Below the pieces are notes generated by a model. It was not told where the DNA came from. It saw only the letters and a list, made by a program, of their open reading frames with translations, and ran no database searches. A stretch of DNA of 64,000 nucleotides from Metasolibacillus fluoroglycofenilyticus (GTDB lineage: Bacteria; Bacillota; Bacilli; Bacillales_A; Planococcaceae): NCBI RefSeq assembly GCF_003049645.1, contig NZ_PYWK01000001.1:1829487-1893486 (forward strand), read 5' to 3'. Shown here piece by piece: positions 8,020 to 17,232 of the stretch. The stretch's first letter is position 1. Every line of letters begins with the position of its first letter. The position numbers and the translations under genes were made by a program.

Positions 8020-9704
8020 CTTTGTACCTCCTTTAAGCTTGCCATCACTGCATTTAGCTTTTCCGTAATGTTTTGACCAGCAAAAATAAAGCCATTTAAT
8101 CCAGCAGCTAGCCATTCCTGCTCTTGCTCTTTAAATTTACCTGCAACATCTAGTAGCTGCTTGTCCTGCTTTACTTGTAATAAAGCGGGCACTAATTGTA
8201 ATGTATCCTCATCTGTTGCTGCTACAACGATATAGTTATAATCAGCAGTGGCTAGCCAGCGCTTCGCTTCTTCAATTGTCGCAATCGCATCCGACTGTGC
8301 CATCGTCACACCCGCAGTTGCTAAAAAGCCTGCGACAAAATCCGCTCGCGCTTTAAAGTTTTTCAATTCACCAAATGTTAAAACCGCCATTTTTGCATTA
8401 CATTGCGCATAGTTTGCACGTACTTTTTCAAATGGAATCGCTAGTCGCTTTACATGTGCAAATTGCTCATTATCCTCAGTACCGACTTCATCAGCAGGAT
8501 TAGCATAAATATTTGTCCCAATTAAAGACACCTTACGCGTTTCTATTTGCTGAATACGCGTCTTATACACTTCCTCAATCTGCTTTTCGATTGGATATGC
8601 ATCTAGCCCTCCAGCTTCTTCAATTTGTAAAAATAGCTGCCACGCTTCTTTCACTAAATCGGCTGTTAATGCTTCAATAAAGTATGAGCCACCTGACGGA
8701 TCGACCACATTTAAAACATGCGACTCTTCAGCGGCTACAAGAAGTATATTACGCGCTATGCGAATCGATTGCTCCGTTGGCTTTGTTAAAACGTCGTGTG
8801 GATGTACTGTGAAGACGTCCACACCGCCGATTATACCAGCAAATGCCTCATTGCCTGCGCGCAGTAAGTTGACGTAAACATCCAGTTTCGAAAAGCTACG
8901 AACAGAAGTTTCAGCAATGATTGGCACTGCAACTGCCTCATGACCTACCCCCTTGGAAAACGCTTTCCAAAGCACTTTAAATGCCCGGATTTTTGCAATT
9001 TCCATAAAGAACTGCGTGTCAATCGCAAAGCTAACAAAGAACTTCTGTGCAAATGCCTCATAGCTATCTACCTGCTTTGCCAAATGACTTGCCTCGGCAA
9101 GTGCAATAGCTAGCTCCTGTACAGCATTTGCTCCTTCATTATGATATTTCACTGTATTGCTATGCATTGTGCGGATATTTGGAAAATTAGGTAATGCAAA
9201 CGCTTCCTCCGAAATAATAAAGCCTGTTACATTTTGCTTTTTCTCTTCCGCAATTTTTTTGAATACATTTAATAATGGGTCATTGCTGTTTTGTACGATG
9301 AACTTAAAAGTATATTCTGTAATAAAATCTGCTAAGCTCGCTAAAATGGCATCATCCCATGAGAAGGATACACGACTATCAATTGTTAGTACTTCATTTC
9401 CTCGCGCTAAGCTTTCTTGTAAGTTCGCTAAAAATTGCTCCGGCGTATCCCCATATATTTGTTGGGCAATTTCAAATGTATCAGCGACCTTCATTGTGCG
9501 AATTGTAGCAACTTGTTTTTCTAGCTGGTCCCCTAATTTTTCAATTAATGTTGCCCCTGTATAAATTGGCTCCAGTGTAATGCCTTCCACTGTTTTAGTG
9601 AATAAAGATTCAAACGGCTTGCCCTTCAGCGCCTTTATTGCCTGCTCCTGCCATTGTTCATAGCTAGCTGATGCAAACTGAATATCTTTCATATTTATTG
9701 TCAT
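8016..9704 (-). CDS. mutA: methylmalonyl-CoA mutase, small (beta) subunit
   Basis: This 562-residue homologue of the large subunit lacks the DxHxxG cobalamin motif, as expected for the non-catalytic partner in the heterodimer. The barrel-like N-terminal part includes [16 protein letters not shown], equivalent to the WGGSYYVE segment of the large subunit. The C-terminal part is a degenerate flavodoxin-like domain. It is the first gene of the mutA-mutB-meaB unit. Start choice is uncertain: the AAGGGGGAAG run is 16-18 bases before the ATG at 9704, and another in-frame ATG lies at 9692. Confidence 0.92.
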   Translation of the reverse strand: MTINMKDIQFASASYEQWQEQAIKALKGKPFESLFTKTVEGITLEPIYTGATLIEKLGDQLEKQVATIRTMKVADTFEIAQQIYGDTPEQFLANLQESLARGNEVLTIDSRVSFSWDDAILASLADFITEYTFKFIVQNSNDPLLNVFKKIAEEKKQNVTGFIISEEAFALPNFPNIRTMHSNTVKYHNEGANAVQELAIALAEASHLAKQVDSYEAFAQKFFVSFAIDTQFFMEIAKIRAFKVLWKAFSKGVGHEAVAVPIIAETSVRSFSKLDVYVNLLRAGNEAFAGIIGGVDVFTVHPHDVLTKPTEQSIRIARNILLVAAEESHVLNVVDPSGGSYFIEALTADLVKEAWQLFLQIEEAGGLDAYPIEKQIEEVYKTRIQQIETRKVSLIGTNIYANPADEVGTEDNEQFAHVKRLAIPFEKVRANYAQCNAKMAVLTFGELKNFKARADFVAGFLATAGVTMAQSDAIATIEEAKRWLATADYNYIVVAATDEDTLQLVPALLQVKQDKQLLDVAGKFKEQEQEWLAAGLNGFIFAGQNITEKLNAVMASLKEVQR

Positions 9705-9780
9705 ATGATCGCTTATCAGCTTCCCCCTTTATCTTTTACTACTTTATATATTACATGAGAAATACCTGACAAGAAAGAGG

Positions 9781-9815
9781 AAAAATCAAAGAAAGCCCGC
9801 TCTGGCGGGCTTTCT
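9781..9815 (-). terminator. intrinsic terminator of the bkd operon
   Basis: A perfect 11-bp stem (AGAAAGCCCGC at 9790-9800 and GCGGGCTTTCT at 9805-9815, 4-base loop) is followed on the minus strand by TTTGATTTTT. It lies 9 bases after the bkdB stop codon and before mutA, so it separates the two catabolic operons. Confidence 0.9.
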
Positions 9816-9823
9816 AGCAGATG

Positions 9824-11146
9824 TCAGTAGACTGACATCGTCTCTTTATTAACATTTTCGAGTATTTCTTTTACTCTATTCAGAAATTTTCCGCAAACAA
9901 GCCCATCTAAAACTCGATGATCTAATGATAAACATAAATTCACCATATCACGAGCAGCGAACATATTTCCATCCATAATCACAGGGCGCTTGACAATTGC
10001 TTCCACTTGCAAAATCGCTGCCTGCGGATAATTAATAATCCCCATTGATTGAACTGAGCCGAATGAGCCTGTGTTATTAACTGTAAATGTACCGCCTTGC
10101 ATATGCTCAGAGCGCAGCTTACCTGTACGCACTAGCTGAGACAATTCGTGAATTTCACGCGCGATTCCTTTAACCGACTTTTCATCGACATTTTTAATAA
10201 CCGGTACGAATAAAGCATCCTCTGTTGCAACAGCAATTGATAAATTGATAACTTTTTTCTGGATGATTTTATCGCCAGCCCACATTGAATTCATCATCGG
10301 GAATTCCTTCAACGCTTGGCTCACTGCTTTCATAAAGAAGGCAAAATACGTTAAATTAAAGCCCTCATTGCGCTTGAACTCATTTTTAATAGAATCACGG
10401 TACGCAACTAAATTTGTCACGTCCACCTCCATCATCATCCAAGCGTGTGGTGCTTCGTGCTTACTACGTAGCATATTGTTTGCAATAGCACGACGCACTG
10501 CCGTCACAGGAATTTCTACATCGCCAGCAGCCGTTGGAACCGCTAGTGCTGCTGAGGCTTGTACTTGTTGCTGGGCAGGTGCTTGCTCCGCTGATGGTGT
10601 TGATGCTACTTCCGTTTGCGCTGGCGCAGTTGGAATTTGACCTGACGCAATAATTGCCTGTAAATCTTTACGTGTAATGCGTCCGCCTACACCGCTGCCT
10701 GTCACTAATGATAAATCAATATTATGCTCCGCCGCTAATGTTAATACGGCAGGTGAATAGCGTGCTTTATCACGCGGTGCCTTTTCCTCCTGCTGTGCAG
10801 CAGGCTTTGCTTGCGCTTGTGGCTCCTCCTTATGCTGCACACCGGCATTTAAAATAGCCGAGCTAACATTCGATGTTTTTTCTGCTGGTGGGGCAGCCAC
10901 CTCACCTTCGACCTCAATTGTACAAACAATTGCACCAACAGGTAATGTTTCTCCCTCATTGGCAATTAACTCGCCGACGATACCAGCAAATGAGGATGGA
11001 ATTTCTGCATTTACTTTGTCAGTATTCACTTCTGCTAATGGATCGTACTTATTCACTTTATCACCAGGCTTTACAAGCCAGCGCTCGATTGTTCCCTCCG
11101 TTACACTTTCACCTAACTGAGGCATTACGATATTTTGAATAGCCAT
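9824..11146 (-). CDS. bkdB: branched-chain 2-oxoacid dehydrogenase E2 (dihydrolipoyl acyltransferase)
   Basis: This 440-residue core protein transfers acyl groups from E1 to CoA. Domains in order: lipoyl domain (residues 1-80) with the lipoylated Lys44 in NTDKVNAE; an Ala/Pro/Gln-rich linker; a peripheral subunit-binding domain near residues 130-165 (YSPAVLTLAAEH ... GVGGRITRKDL); a second linker; and the catalytic domain ending with SLDHRVLDG, which carries the active-site His and Asp. It is the last gene of the bkd operon. Shine-Dalgarno AAGGAGGGG lies 6 bases before the ATG. Confidence 0.96.
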   Translation of the reverse strand: MAIQNIVMPQLGESVTEGTIERWLVKPGDKVNKYDPLAEVNTDKVNAEIPSSFAGIVGELIANEGETLPVGAIVCTIEVEGEVAAPPAEKTSNVSSAILNAGVQHKEEPQAQAKPAAQQEEKAPRDKARYSPAVLTLAAEHNIDLSLVTGSGVGGRITRKDLQAIIASGQIPTAPAQTEVASTPSAEQAPAQQQVQASAALAVPTAAGDVEIPVTAVRRAIANNMLRSKHEAPHAWMMMEVDVTNLVAYRDSIKNEFKRNEGFNLTYFAFFMKAVSQALKEFPMMNSMWAGDKIIQKKVINLSIAVATEDALFVPVIKNVDEKSVKGIAREIHELSQLVRTGKLRSEHMQGGTFTVNNTGSFGSVQSMGIINYPQAAILQVEAIVKRPVIMDGNMFAARDMVNLCLSLDHRVLDGLVCGKFLNRVKEILENVNKETMSVY

Positions 11147-11158
11147 TGTTACCCCTCC

Positions 11159-12142
11159 TTAAAATGCAGCAAGCTCGCGCATTGCTTGCTCAACTTTATC
11201 AGGATTAATCATGAAAAACTTCTCCATTGTCGGCGCGTAAGGCATTGCAGGAACGTCTGGTCCCGCAAGGCGCTTAATCGGTGCGTCTAGCTCAAATAAG
11301 CAATGCTCCGCAATAATTGCTGATACCTCACTCATAATGCTGCCTTCCATATTATCTTCTGTTACAAGCAATACTTTACCTGTTTTACTTGCCGCTTCAA
11401 TAATCGCTTCCTTGTCTAATGGATAGACCGTGCGCAAATCTAAAATATGCGCTTCGATACCGTCTGCTGCCAAGCGCTCTGCCGCCTGCAATGCAAAATG
11501 AACAGCTAAGCCGTAAGTGATTACTGTGATGTCATCACCTTCGCGCTTCACATCAGCTTTTCCGATAGGTAATGTATAATCATCTGTCGGCACTTCCCCT
11601 TTAATTAAACGATAAGCACGCTTATGCTCGAAAAATAGCACAGGATCCTCATCACGAATCGCAGCCTTTAATAAACCTTTCGCATCGTAAGGTGTAGATG
11701 GGATAACGATTTTTAAGCCTGGTGTATTGGCGAACATCGCTTCTACCGACTGAGAATGATAAAGTGCTCCGTGTATGCCGCCACCAAATGGTGCACGCAC
11801 AACGAGTGGGCATGACCAATCGTTGTTTGAGCGATAACGAATTTTGGCTGCCTCGGAAACAATTTGGTTCACAGCAGGCATAATGAAATCAGCAAATTGC
11901 ATTTCTGCGATTGGACGCATCCCATACATTGCTGCTCCAATTGCTACACCAGCAATGGCACTTTCTGCTAAAGGTGTATCTAAAACACGGTACTCCCCAA
12001 ATTGATTGTAAAGCCCTGTTGTTGCTTTAAATACGCCACCCTTTCGTCCAACGTCTTCCCCTAGAACGAAAACACGCTCATCGCGTTCCATTTCTTCCTT
12101 CATTGCTAAATTGATTGCATCAATATAAGAAATAACAGCCAT
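11159..12142 (-). CDS. bkdAB: branched-chain 2-oxoacid dehydrogenase E1 beta subunit
   Basis: This 327-residue transketolase-like subunit pairs with BkdAA to form the thiamine-diphosphate E1 component. It shows GEDVGRKGGVFKATTGL, DTPLAESAIAGVAIGAA with the conserved Glu that activates ThDP, and RAPFGGGIHGALYHSQS. Its start codon overlaps the bkdAA stop by one base, and bkdB follows after 12 bases. Length matches the family. Confidence 0.96.
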   Translation of the reverse strand: MAVISYIDAINLAMKEEMERDERVFVLGEDVGRKGGVFKATTGLYNQFGEYRVLDTPLAESAIAGVAIGAAMYGMRPIAEMQFADFIMPAVNQIVSEAAKIRYRSNNDWSCPLVVRAPFGGGIHGALYHSQSVEAMFANTPGLKIVIPSTPYDAKGLLKAAIRDEDPVLFFEHKRAYRLIKGEVPTDDYTLPIGKADVKREGDDITVITYGLAVHFALQAAERLAADGIEAHILDLRTVYPLDKEAIIEAASKTGKVLLVTEDNMEGSIMSEVSAIIAEHCLFELDAPIKRLAGPDVPAMPYAPTMEKFFMINPDKVEQAMRELAAF

Positions 12143-13140
12143 TATTCGCCACCCTCCTCAGCATAAACATATTTCAATGCGTGCTCTGGCTTCGCATACG
12201 GTGCCGCCTCCGCGTAATCTGTTGCTTCATTCACAATTACCGCTACTTTGGCGTTTAATTCCTCAAATGTTTCAGTTGTCGCCACACCCATTTCAAGTAA
12301 ATAGTTTTCAAATAGTAGTAACGGGTCGTTTGCCTTGCCTTCTGCAATATCTTCTGCCGTTCGATATTGGCGGTCATCATCATCCGAGGAGTGTGCTGTT
12401 AAGCGATATGTCACCGCTTCAATTAAGCTTGGACCTTCCCCACGTCTTGCACGGTCTGCCGCCTCTTTAATAACTTTATAAACTTCAAGCGGATTTTTTC
12501 CGTCAACTGTAACACCCGGCATACCATAGCCGATACCGCGATCAGACACTTTGGCACAGCCAAGTTGGCGCTCAACAGGTACTGAAATCGCATATTGGTT
12601 ATTTTCTACCATAATAATAACTGGTAGCTTATGCACGCCTGCAAAGTTAGCTCCTTCATGGAAGTCACCCTGGTTGGATGAGCCTTCTCCTAGCGTAACG
12701 AATGTGATGAAGTCTTTCTCTTGAATTTTCCCTGCAAGCGCTACACCTACCGCGTGCGGCACCTGTGTCGTTACAGGGGAAGAACCTGTTAAAATACGAT
12801 TTTTCTTTTGGCCGAAATGCCCCGGCATTTGGCGACCGCCAGAGTTTGGGTCTTCCGCCTTAGCAAATGCTGATAGCATTAAATCCTTTGCCGTCATTCC
12901 AAAATGTAATACAACGCCCATATCACGATAATACGGCGCAATATAATCTTTTGTATTATCTAAAGCAAATGCTGCTCCAACTTGAGCTGCCTCTTGTCCT
13001 TGACAGGAAATAACAAAAGGTATTTTCCCTGCGCGGTTTAATAGCCACATACGCTCATCAATACGTCTTGCCAAAAGCATTGTTTCGTACATTTTAAGTA
13101 CATCTTCATTTGTTAATCCAAGGTCTTCGTGTTTTAACAT
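12142..13140 (-). CDS. bkdAA: branched-chain 2-oxoacid dehydrogenase E1 alpha subunit
   Basis: This 332-residue subunit binds thiamine diphosphate: GEGSSNQGDFHEGANFAGVH followed by VENNQYAIS is the family's GDG-type ThDP motif. The phosphorylation-loop-like AHSSDDDDRQYR is also present. With BkdAB it decarboxylates 2-oxoisovalerate and related oxoacids. The frame is open to 13185, but AAAGGGG 8 bases before the ATG at 13140 sets the start at MLKHEDLG. It is coupled to bkdAB by a one-base overlap. Confidence 0.96.
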   Translation of the reverse strand: MLKHEDLGLTNEDVLKMYETMLLARRIDERMWLLNRAGKIPFVISCQGQEAAQVGAAFALDNTKDYIAPYYRDMGVVLHFGMTAKDLMLSAFAKAEDPNSGGRQMPGHFGQKKNRILTGSSPVTTQVPHAVGVALAGKIQEKDFITFVTLGEGSSNQGDFHEGANFAGVHKLPVIIMVENNQYAISVPVERQLGCAKVSDRGIGYGMPGVTVDGKNPLEVYKVIKEAADRARRGEGPSLIEAVTYRLTAHSSDDDDRQYRTAEDIAEGKANDPLLLFENYLLEMGVATTETFEELNAKVAVIVNEATDYAEAAPYAKPEHALKYVYAEEGGE

Positions 13141-13246
13141 ACGAACATCCCCTTTCGTCGCTTCATTTTCAATATGCTTTTGCAACTAAAAAAGCATTAC
13201 GATTTATAGCATTATTATATCCTATGATTTTTGCATACATGCTAGT

Positions 13247-14668
13247 TTAGAAATGAATGGCTTTCCCTTCCACTGCTAATGCAGCTTCACCGATAATTTC
13301 ACTTAATGATGGATGCGGATGAATCGTTTGTGAGATTTCCCAAGGGCTTGCATCAAGCAATAAAGCAAGCGCAGATTCTGAAATCATATCCGTCACATGT
13401 GGACCAATCATATGGACACCTAATAAATCATTTGTTTTGCTATCCGCAATCATTTTTACAAAGCCTTCAGCATCCCCGTGCACAAGTGCTTTGCCAATTG
13501 CTTTGAATGGGAATTTTGCCACTTTTACTTCAAAGCCCTGCTCCTTCGCCTGTGCCTCTGTTAAACCAACACTTGACGCTTCAGGGTAAGAGTAAATGCA
13601 ACGCGCAACATTTGGATAATGGATTGCAGTCGTCTTATGTCTTGCAATATGCTCTACCGCAATGATGCCTTCGTGTGATGCAACATGTGCAAGCTGCATT
13701 CCACCAATCACATCGCCAATTGCATAAATATGACTTTCCTTCGTTTGGTAGTTGTCATTTACTTGTATATAAGAGCGCTCTGTTACGATTTCTGTGTTTT
13801 CTAAGCCAATTCCTTCACTATTCGCTGTACGCCCTACACTTACTAGCATTTTTTCAGCGCTGTACGTCTCTGTCTTATCACCTGAAGTTGCTGCAATTGA
13901 CACTTGCTCACCTACCGATAATGTATCTGTCTGCATGCGGGCATTGACAACGATTTGAACGCCTCGCTTTGTCAGCGCCTTCGTCATTTCTTTGGCTATA
14001 TCAGCATCCTCTGTTGGTAAAATTCGTTCCCCGTACTCTAAAACAGTTACATCGACACCGAAATCACAAAGCATTGATGCCCATTCGATACCTATTACGC
14101 CACCACCGACAATTAATATAGAAGAAGGCAGTGCCTCAAGCTCTAGCGCATGGTCAGAATTTAATATACGCTCTCCGTCAACAGGAATCCCTTCCAACAT
14201 TGCTGGCTTTGAGCCGGTTGCGATAATCACATTTGTTGGTACGAGCATTTCGTTTTCGCCACCGTCAGCTAGCTCAACAGAAATCGTTCCAGGCATCGGA
14301 GAAAATATAGAAGGGCCTAATATGCGACCTGTGCCATAATAAACATCTATTTTTCCTTTTTTCATTAAGCCTTCAATACCCGATTGCAATGTTTTAATAA
14401 TCGTATTTTTTCGATTTTGTACTTTATCAAATTGTAGCTTTACGCCCTCAACCTCGATACCAAAGGATTCGCTATCCTTTGCCGTACGATAAACTTCAGC
14501 GCTTCTTAATAATGCCTTACTTGGGATACAGCCTTTATGTAGGCACGTACCACCCAGCTTTGCCTGCTCAACAATCGCTGTTTTTAAACCGAGCTGTGCT
14601 GCACGAATCGCAGCAACATAGCCACCAGTTCCTCCACCTAAAATGACAACATCATACTCCTGTGCCAT
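13247..14668 (-). CDS. lpdV: dihydrolipoyl dehydrogenase (E3) of the branched-chain complex
   Basis: This 473-residue flavoprotein reoxidises dihydrolipoamide on E2 with NAD+. It has an N-terminal FAD motif GGGTGGYVAAIRAAQLG, the redox-active disulfide GGTCLHKGCIPSK near residue 45, an NAD motif GGGVIGIEWASM near 180, and the C-terminal HPHPSLSEIIGEA carrying the active-site His. Shine-Dalgarno AAAAGGGGG is 8 bases before the ATG. It lies between bcd and bkdAA, as in B. subtilis but without buk. Confidence 0.96.
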   Translation of the reverse strand: MAQEYDVVILGGGTGGYVAAIRAAQLGLKTAIVEQAKLGGTCLHKGCIPSKALLRSAEVYRTAKDSESFGIEVEGVKLQFDKVQNRKNTIIKTLQSGIEGLMKKGKIDVYYGTGRILGPSIFSPMPGTISVELADGGENEMLVPTNVIIATGSKPAMLEGIPVDGERILNSDHALELEALPSSILIVGGGVIGIEWASMLCDFGVDVTVLEYGERILPTEDADIAKEMTKALTKRGVQIVVNARMQTDTLSVGEQVSIAATSGDKTETYSAEKMLVSVGRTANSEGIGLENTEIVTERSYIQVNDNYQTKESHIYAIGDVIGGMQLAHVASHEGIIAVEHIARHKTTAIHYPNVARCIYSYPEASSVGLTEAQAKEQGFEVKVAKFPFKAIGKALVHGDAEGFVKMIADSKTNDLLGVHMIGPHVTDMISESALALLLDASPWEISQTIHPHPSLSEIIGEAALAVEGKAIHF

Positions 14669-14689
14669 GAAAACATCCCCCTTTTTACA

Positions 14690-14725
14690 AAAAAGGAAGC
14701 AAAGATTGTCTTTACCTCCTTTTTT
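14690..14725 (-). terminator. weak hairpin between bcd and lpdV
   Basis: AAAAAAGGAGG and a CTTCCTTTTTT arm can pair on the minus strand around a loop of mixed bases, ending in a T run. It may attenuate transcription from bcd into the bkd genes, but the stem is A/T-rich and close to the lpdV ribosome site. Confidence 0.35.
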
Positions 14726-14737
14726 CGCCTTTAATGC

Positions 14738-15832
14738 TTAACGACCATTTAAAATGTTTTTTTCATTGCGTAAAAACTGACTACGAGATTTCGCAACACG
14801 CGCAATACGATCTTCTGCAAGTTTATTAGCAGCTAGGTATGTCGGTACATCTTGTTCTTTTGAAATTGTTAATATTTTTGAAATGCTATCATAAATTGTT
14901 TCCACACGCTTCATTGCACGCTCACGGTTATAGCCGTACAGTTCATCCGCTACGTTGATTACCCCGCCAGCATTGATTACATAATCAGGTGCGTAAATAA
15001 TGCCTTTTTCATGTAAAATTTGACCATGTCGTGACTCTTGAAGCTGATTGTTCGCTGAGCCAGCAATCACTTTTGCTTTTAGTTGTGGAATCGTTTCATC
15101 ATTAATAATAGCACCTAATGCACATGGTGAGAAAATATCTACATCTTGTTTATAAATATCTGCTGGGTCAACTGCGGTTGCACCGAACGCTTCTACAACG
15201 CGCTCAACAGCAGCTTTATTAATATCTGTAACAACTAATTTTGCGCCATCTTTATGTAAATACTCACATAGTTTGTACGCCACGTTTCCTAACCCTTGTA
15301 CCGCAATTGTACGCCCTTCAAGCGCATCAACCCCAAACGCTTCCTTCGCGGCTGCTTTAATCCCTAAGTAGACGCCATATGCAGTGACAGGAGATGGGTT
15401 ACCTGATGAACCAAATGCAGGTGAAATACCTGTTACATAATTTGTTTCTTCATGAATTAAATCCATGTCAGTTACTGTCGTCCCAACATCTTCCGCTGTA
15501 ATATAACGACCGTTTAAGCCTTGGATAAAGCGACCTAATGCACGGAACATCTCCTCATTTTTATCTTTAAATGGGTCGCCGATAATAACCGTTTTTCCTC
15601 CACCTAAATTTAAGCCTGCTGCTGCATTTTTGTAAGTCATACCACGCGCTAGTCGCAGCGCATCCTCAATTGCATCCTCTTCAGATGCATACGTCCACAT
15701 ACGTGATCCACCGAGTGCTGGTCCTAACGTCGTATCATGGATTGCAATAATTGCCTTTAAGCCCGACTCCTTGTCTTGACAAAAAACGAGTTGTTCATAA
15801 TCATACTTTTCCATGTACTTAAAGATTTCCAT
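14738..15832 (-). CDS. bcd: leucine dehydrogenase
   Basis: This 364-residue NAD-dependent enzyme reversibly deaminates Leu, Val and Ile to their 2-oxoacids, which feed the BKD complex encoded downstream. It closely resembles Lysinibacillus sphaericus leucine dehydrogenase in length and in blocks such as [20 protein letters not shown]. The catalytic Lys80 is in [13 protein letters not shown], and the dinucleotide motif is [15 protein letters not shown]. The AAAGGGGAATATGCA leader puts the start at 15832 rather than at the in-frame ATG at 15850. No phosphotransbutyrylase or butyrate kinase gene is present in this operon. Confidence 0.97.
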   Translation of the reverse strand: MEIFKYMEKYDYEQLVFCQDKESGLKAIIAIHDTTLGPALGGSRMWTYASEEDAIEDALRLARGMTYKNAAAGLNLGGGKTVIIGDPFKDKNEEMFRALGRFIQGLNGRYITAEDVGTTVTDMDLIHEETNYVTGISPAFGSSGNPSPVTAYGVYLGIKAAAKEAFGVDALEGRTIAVQGLGNVAYKLCEYLHKDGAKLVVTDINKAAVERVVEAFGATAVDPADIYKQDVDIFSPCALGAIINDETIPQLKAKVIAGSANNQLQESRHGQILHEKGIIYAPDYVINAGGVINVADELYGYNRERAMKRVETIYDSISKILTISKEQDVPTYLAANKLAEDRIARVAKSRSQFLRNEKNILNGR

Positions 15833-15855
15833 TGCATATTCCCCTTTCAACTAAA

Positions 15856-15869
15856 AGAAAGCGTTTACT
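15856..15869 (-). promoter_or_regulatory. possible CcpA (cre) site in the bcd leader
   Basis: On the minus strand AGTAAACGCTTTCT matches the cre consensus TGNAARCGNWWNCA except for the first and last bases. It lies 24 bases upstream of the bcd start codon, a position suited to a roadblock. Carbon repression of leucine catabolism is plausible but not shown. Confidence 0.35.
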
Positions 15870-16005
15870 TTCTCGTATAATGTATTTTTTTCTAATTAGT
15901 TCACAAATTCGCCATGAAAAATACATTTATTTTCACTGCTTATTTTTACAATACGTTCAAATTCACTTTTAAGCAACAATTATTATGCAATCCATAATAA
16001 TTAAG

Positions 16006-16020
16006 AATTTTCTAACTATT
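16006..16020. promoter_or_regulatory. CodY-box-like sequence between bcd and yqzF
   Basis: AATTTTCTAACTATT differs at four of 15 positions from the CodY consensus AATTTTCWGAAAATT. It lies in the shared divergent region about 170 bases upstream of bcd. The identical 15-mer occurs at 33415-33429 upstream of yhfH. CodY control of branched-chain catabolism is known in Bacillus; its action here is inference. Confidence 0.3.
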
Positions 16021-16068
16021 CTAATAGTGCTAGAACATGGCGAAAACAGTACAATTCCGCCTGTTTTC

Positions 16069-16096
16069 TTGACAATCTCATAGGTGGTTGTACAAT
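16069..16096 (+). promoter_or_regulatory. sigma-A promoter of the DUF2627 gene
   Basis: A consensus TTGACA at 16069-16074 and TACAAT at 16091-16096 are 16 bases apart, 28 bases upstream of the ATG. Confidence 0.7.
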
Positions 16097-16124
16097 TAGA
16101 AGGATAGAGTTGGGAGGTAGGAAA

Positions 16125-16358
16125 ATGGCTCGAATGGCTGCATTTATTGTGCTACTAATTCCTGGATTAATGGCAGCTGCTGGAATAAAATTGATGCGCG
16201 ATACATTATTTGGTGTGTTAATATCTCCAATTCCTTGGATTTGGCTTCAATTTGTTATTGGCATTGCTTTATTTTTAATAGGCTTCGGCTTTTTTGCAGG
16301 CTTCTTACTACACCGTGACCGTAAAAAAGGAAAAGTATCTGAGCGCTGGCAAAAGTAA
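16125..16358 (+). CDS. yqzF: DUF2627 small membrane protein (YqzF family)
   Basis: This 77-residue protein has two hydrophobic helices (MARMAAFIVLLIPGLMAAAG and a second around residues 40-62) and a basic C-terminal tail, HRDRKKGKVSERWQK. It matches YqzF/DUF2627, a small Bacillales family of unknown function encoded beside the bkd and GDPD genes. GGGAGG 7 bases before the ATG at 16125 sets the start; an in-frame ATG-less extension upstream has no ribosome site. Confidence 0.8.
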   Translation: MARMAAFIVLLIPGLMAAAGIKLMRDTLFGVLISPIPWIWLQFVIGIALFLIGFGFFAGFLLHRDRKKGKVSERWQK

Positions 16359-16373
16359 AATGGAACTTTCATA

Positions 16374-16416
16374 AATTTAGGGCTAGCTAAAAATTCTTTT
16401 TAACTAGCCCTAAATT
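16374..16416. terminator. bidirectional terminator after yqzF
   Basis: A 13-bp stem pairs AATTTAGGGCTAG (16374-16386) with CTAGCCCTAAATT (16404-16416) around a 17-base A/T-rich loop. Confidence 0.75.
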
Positions 16417-16477
16417 CTATATATCAATAGTGGTTTTTTCTAGACTATTCATAGGTACAATACCTAGCAATCCTTAA

Positions 16478-16519
16478 AAGGTGTGAGAAAGCGAGTTTTT
16501 ATTTGCTTTTTCACACCTT
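16478..16519 (-). terminator. terminator after the GDPD gene
   Basis: Arms AAGGTGTGAGAAAGC (16478-16492) and GCTTTTTCACACCTT (16505-16519) form a strong hairpin immediately after the GDPD stop codon. The same GGTGTGRGAAAA arm type is seen in the spo0A terminator at 19165-19203. Confidence 0.7.
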
Positions 16520-16521
16520 AT

Positions 16522-17232
16522 TTAACCCCCTTTTTCACTTACAATATCCGGATAATCCGTAATCCAACCTACAACGACAGGGTGTGGCTGCGTGATAAAA
16601 GATTCCTTGCCCGTTATACTATAAAAGCGCATACTTTTGCCTGCATATTCACATGCTTTTAAATAACTTCGCCTATAATACTTTTTATGGGCATGAATGG
16701 CATCAATATGCGGTAAGCTATCTAGCTTTCCCCAATCGAATTTTTTCGTTACTAAAAGTGCCGTTTCAATATCAGGTCGATATTTTTTCACCATAATAAG
16801 TAACTGCTCATGAAACGATGAAAAATGACTATTTTTAGGAAGTTCAATTGTTTTTAGCAAGGCAATTAGCGCATCATAATTACTCGTTAACGACTCTTTA
16901 AGCTCAATATTAAGGGCAACTCTTTCAATAAGTGCCCATTTAATAACATCTTGTAATAATGGCATTCGTTTCGCTGAAAAAATACGTGAAAAACGCTTAC
17001 CTAAGCGGTAATTTTGTAATTCTGCTAGGGTACAGTCCTGCACAAGACGATTAATACCTGTTAAACGCTTTATATTATTATCGTGAAAAACTATTAATTG
17101 CCCATCTTTTGAGCATTGCACATCCAATTCAATCCCATTCGCCCCAAGCTTTAACGCTTTTCGGAATGCCTCCATCGTATTCTCAAGCTCATACGCAGAA
17201 GCCCCTCTATGCGCGTAGATTGGCATGCCCAT
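16522..17232 (-). CDS. yqiK: glycerophosphodiester phosphodiesterase
   Basis: This 236-residue cytosolic TIM-barrel enzyme hydrolyses glycerophosphodiesters to glycerol 3-phosphate and an alcohol. The catalytic pattern is clear: AHRGASAYELENTMEAF (His and Arg), GIELDVQCSKDGQLIVFHD (Glu-x-Asp metal ligands and the second His). No signal peptide is seen, unlike secreted GlpQ. The ATG directly follows the stop codon of the FapA-like gene, so the two are probably cotranscribed; GGGGAG lies 12 bases upstream. In B. subtilis yqiK also sits next to yqzF. Confidence 0.93.
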   Translation of the reverse strand: MGMPIYAHRGASAYELENTMEAFRKALKLGANGIELDVQCSKDGQLIVFHDNNIKRLTGINRLVQDCTLAELQNYRLGKRFSRIFSAKRMPLLQDVIKWALIERVALNIELKESLTSNYDALIALLKTIELPKNSHFSSFHEQLLIMVKKYRPDIETALLVTKKFDWGKLDSLPHIDAIHAHKKYYRRSYLKACEYAGKSMRFYSITGKESFITQPHPVVVGWITDYPDIVSEKGG

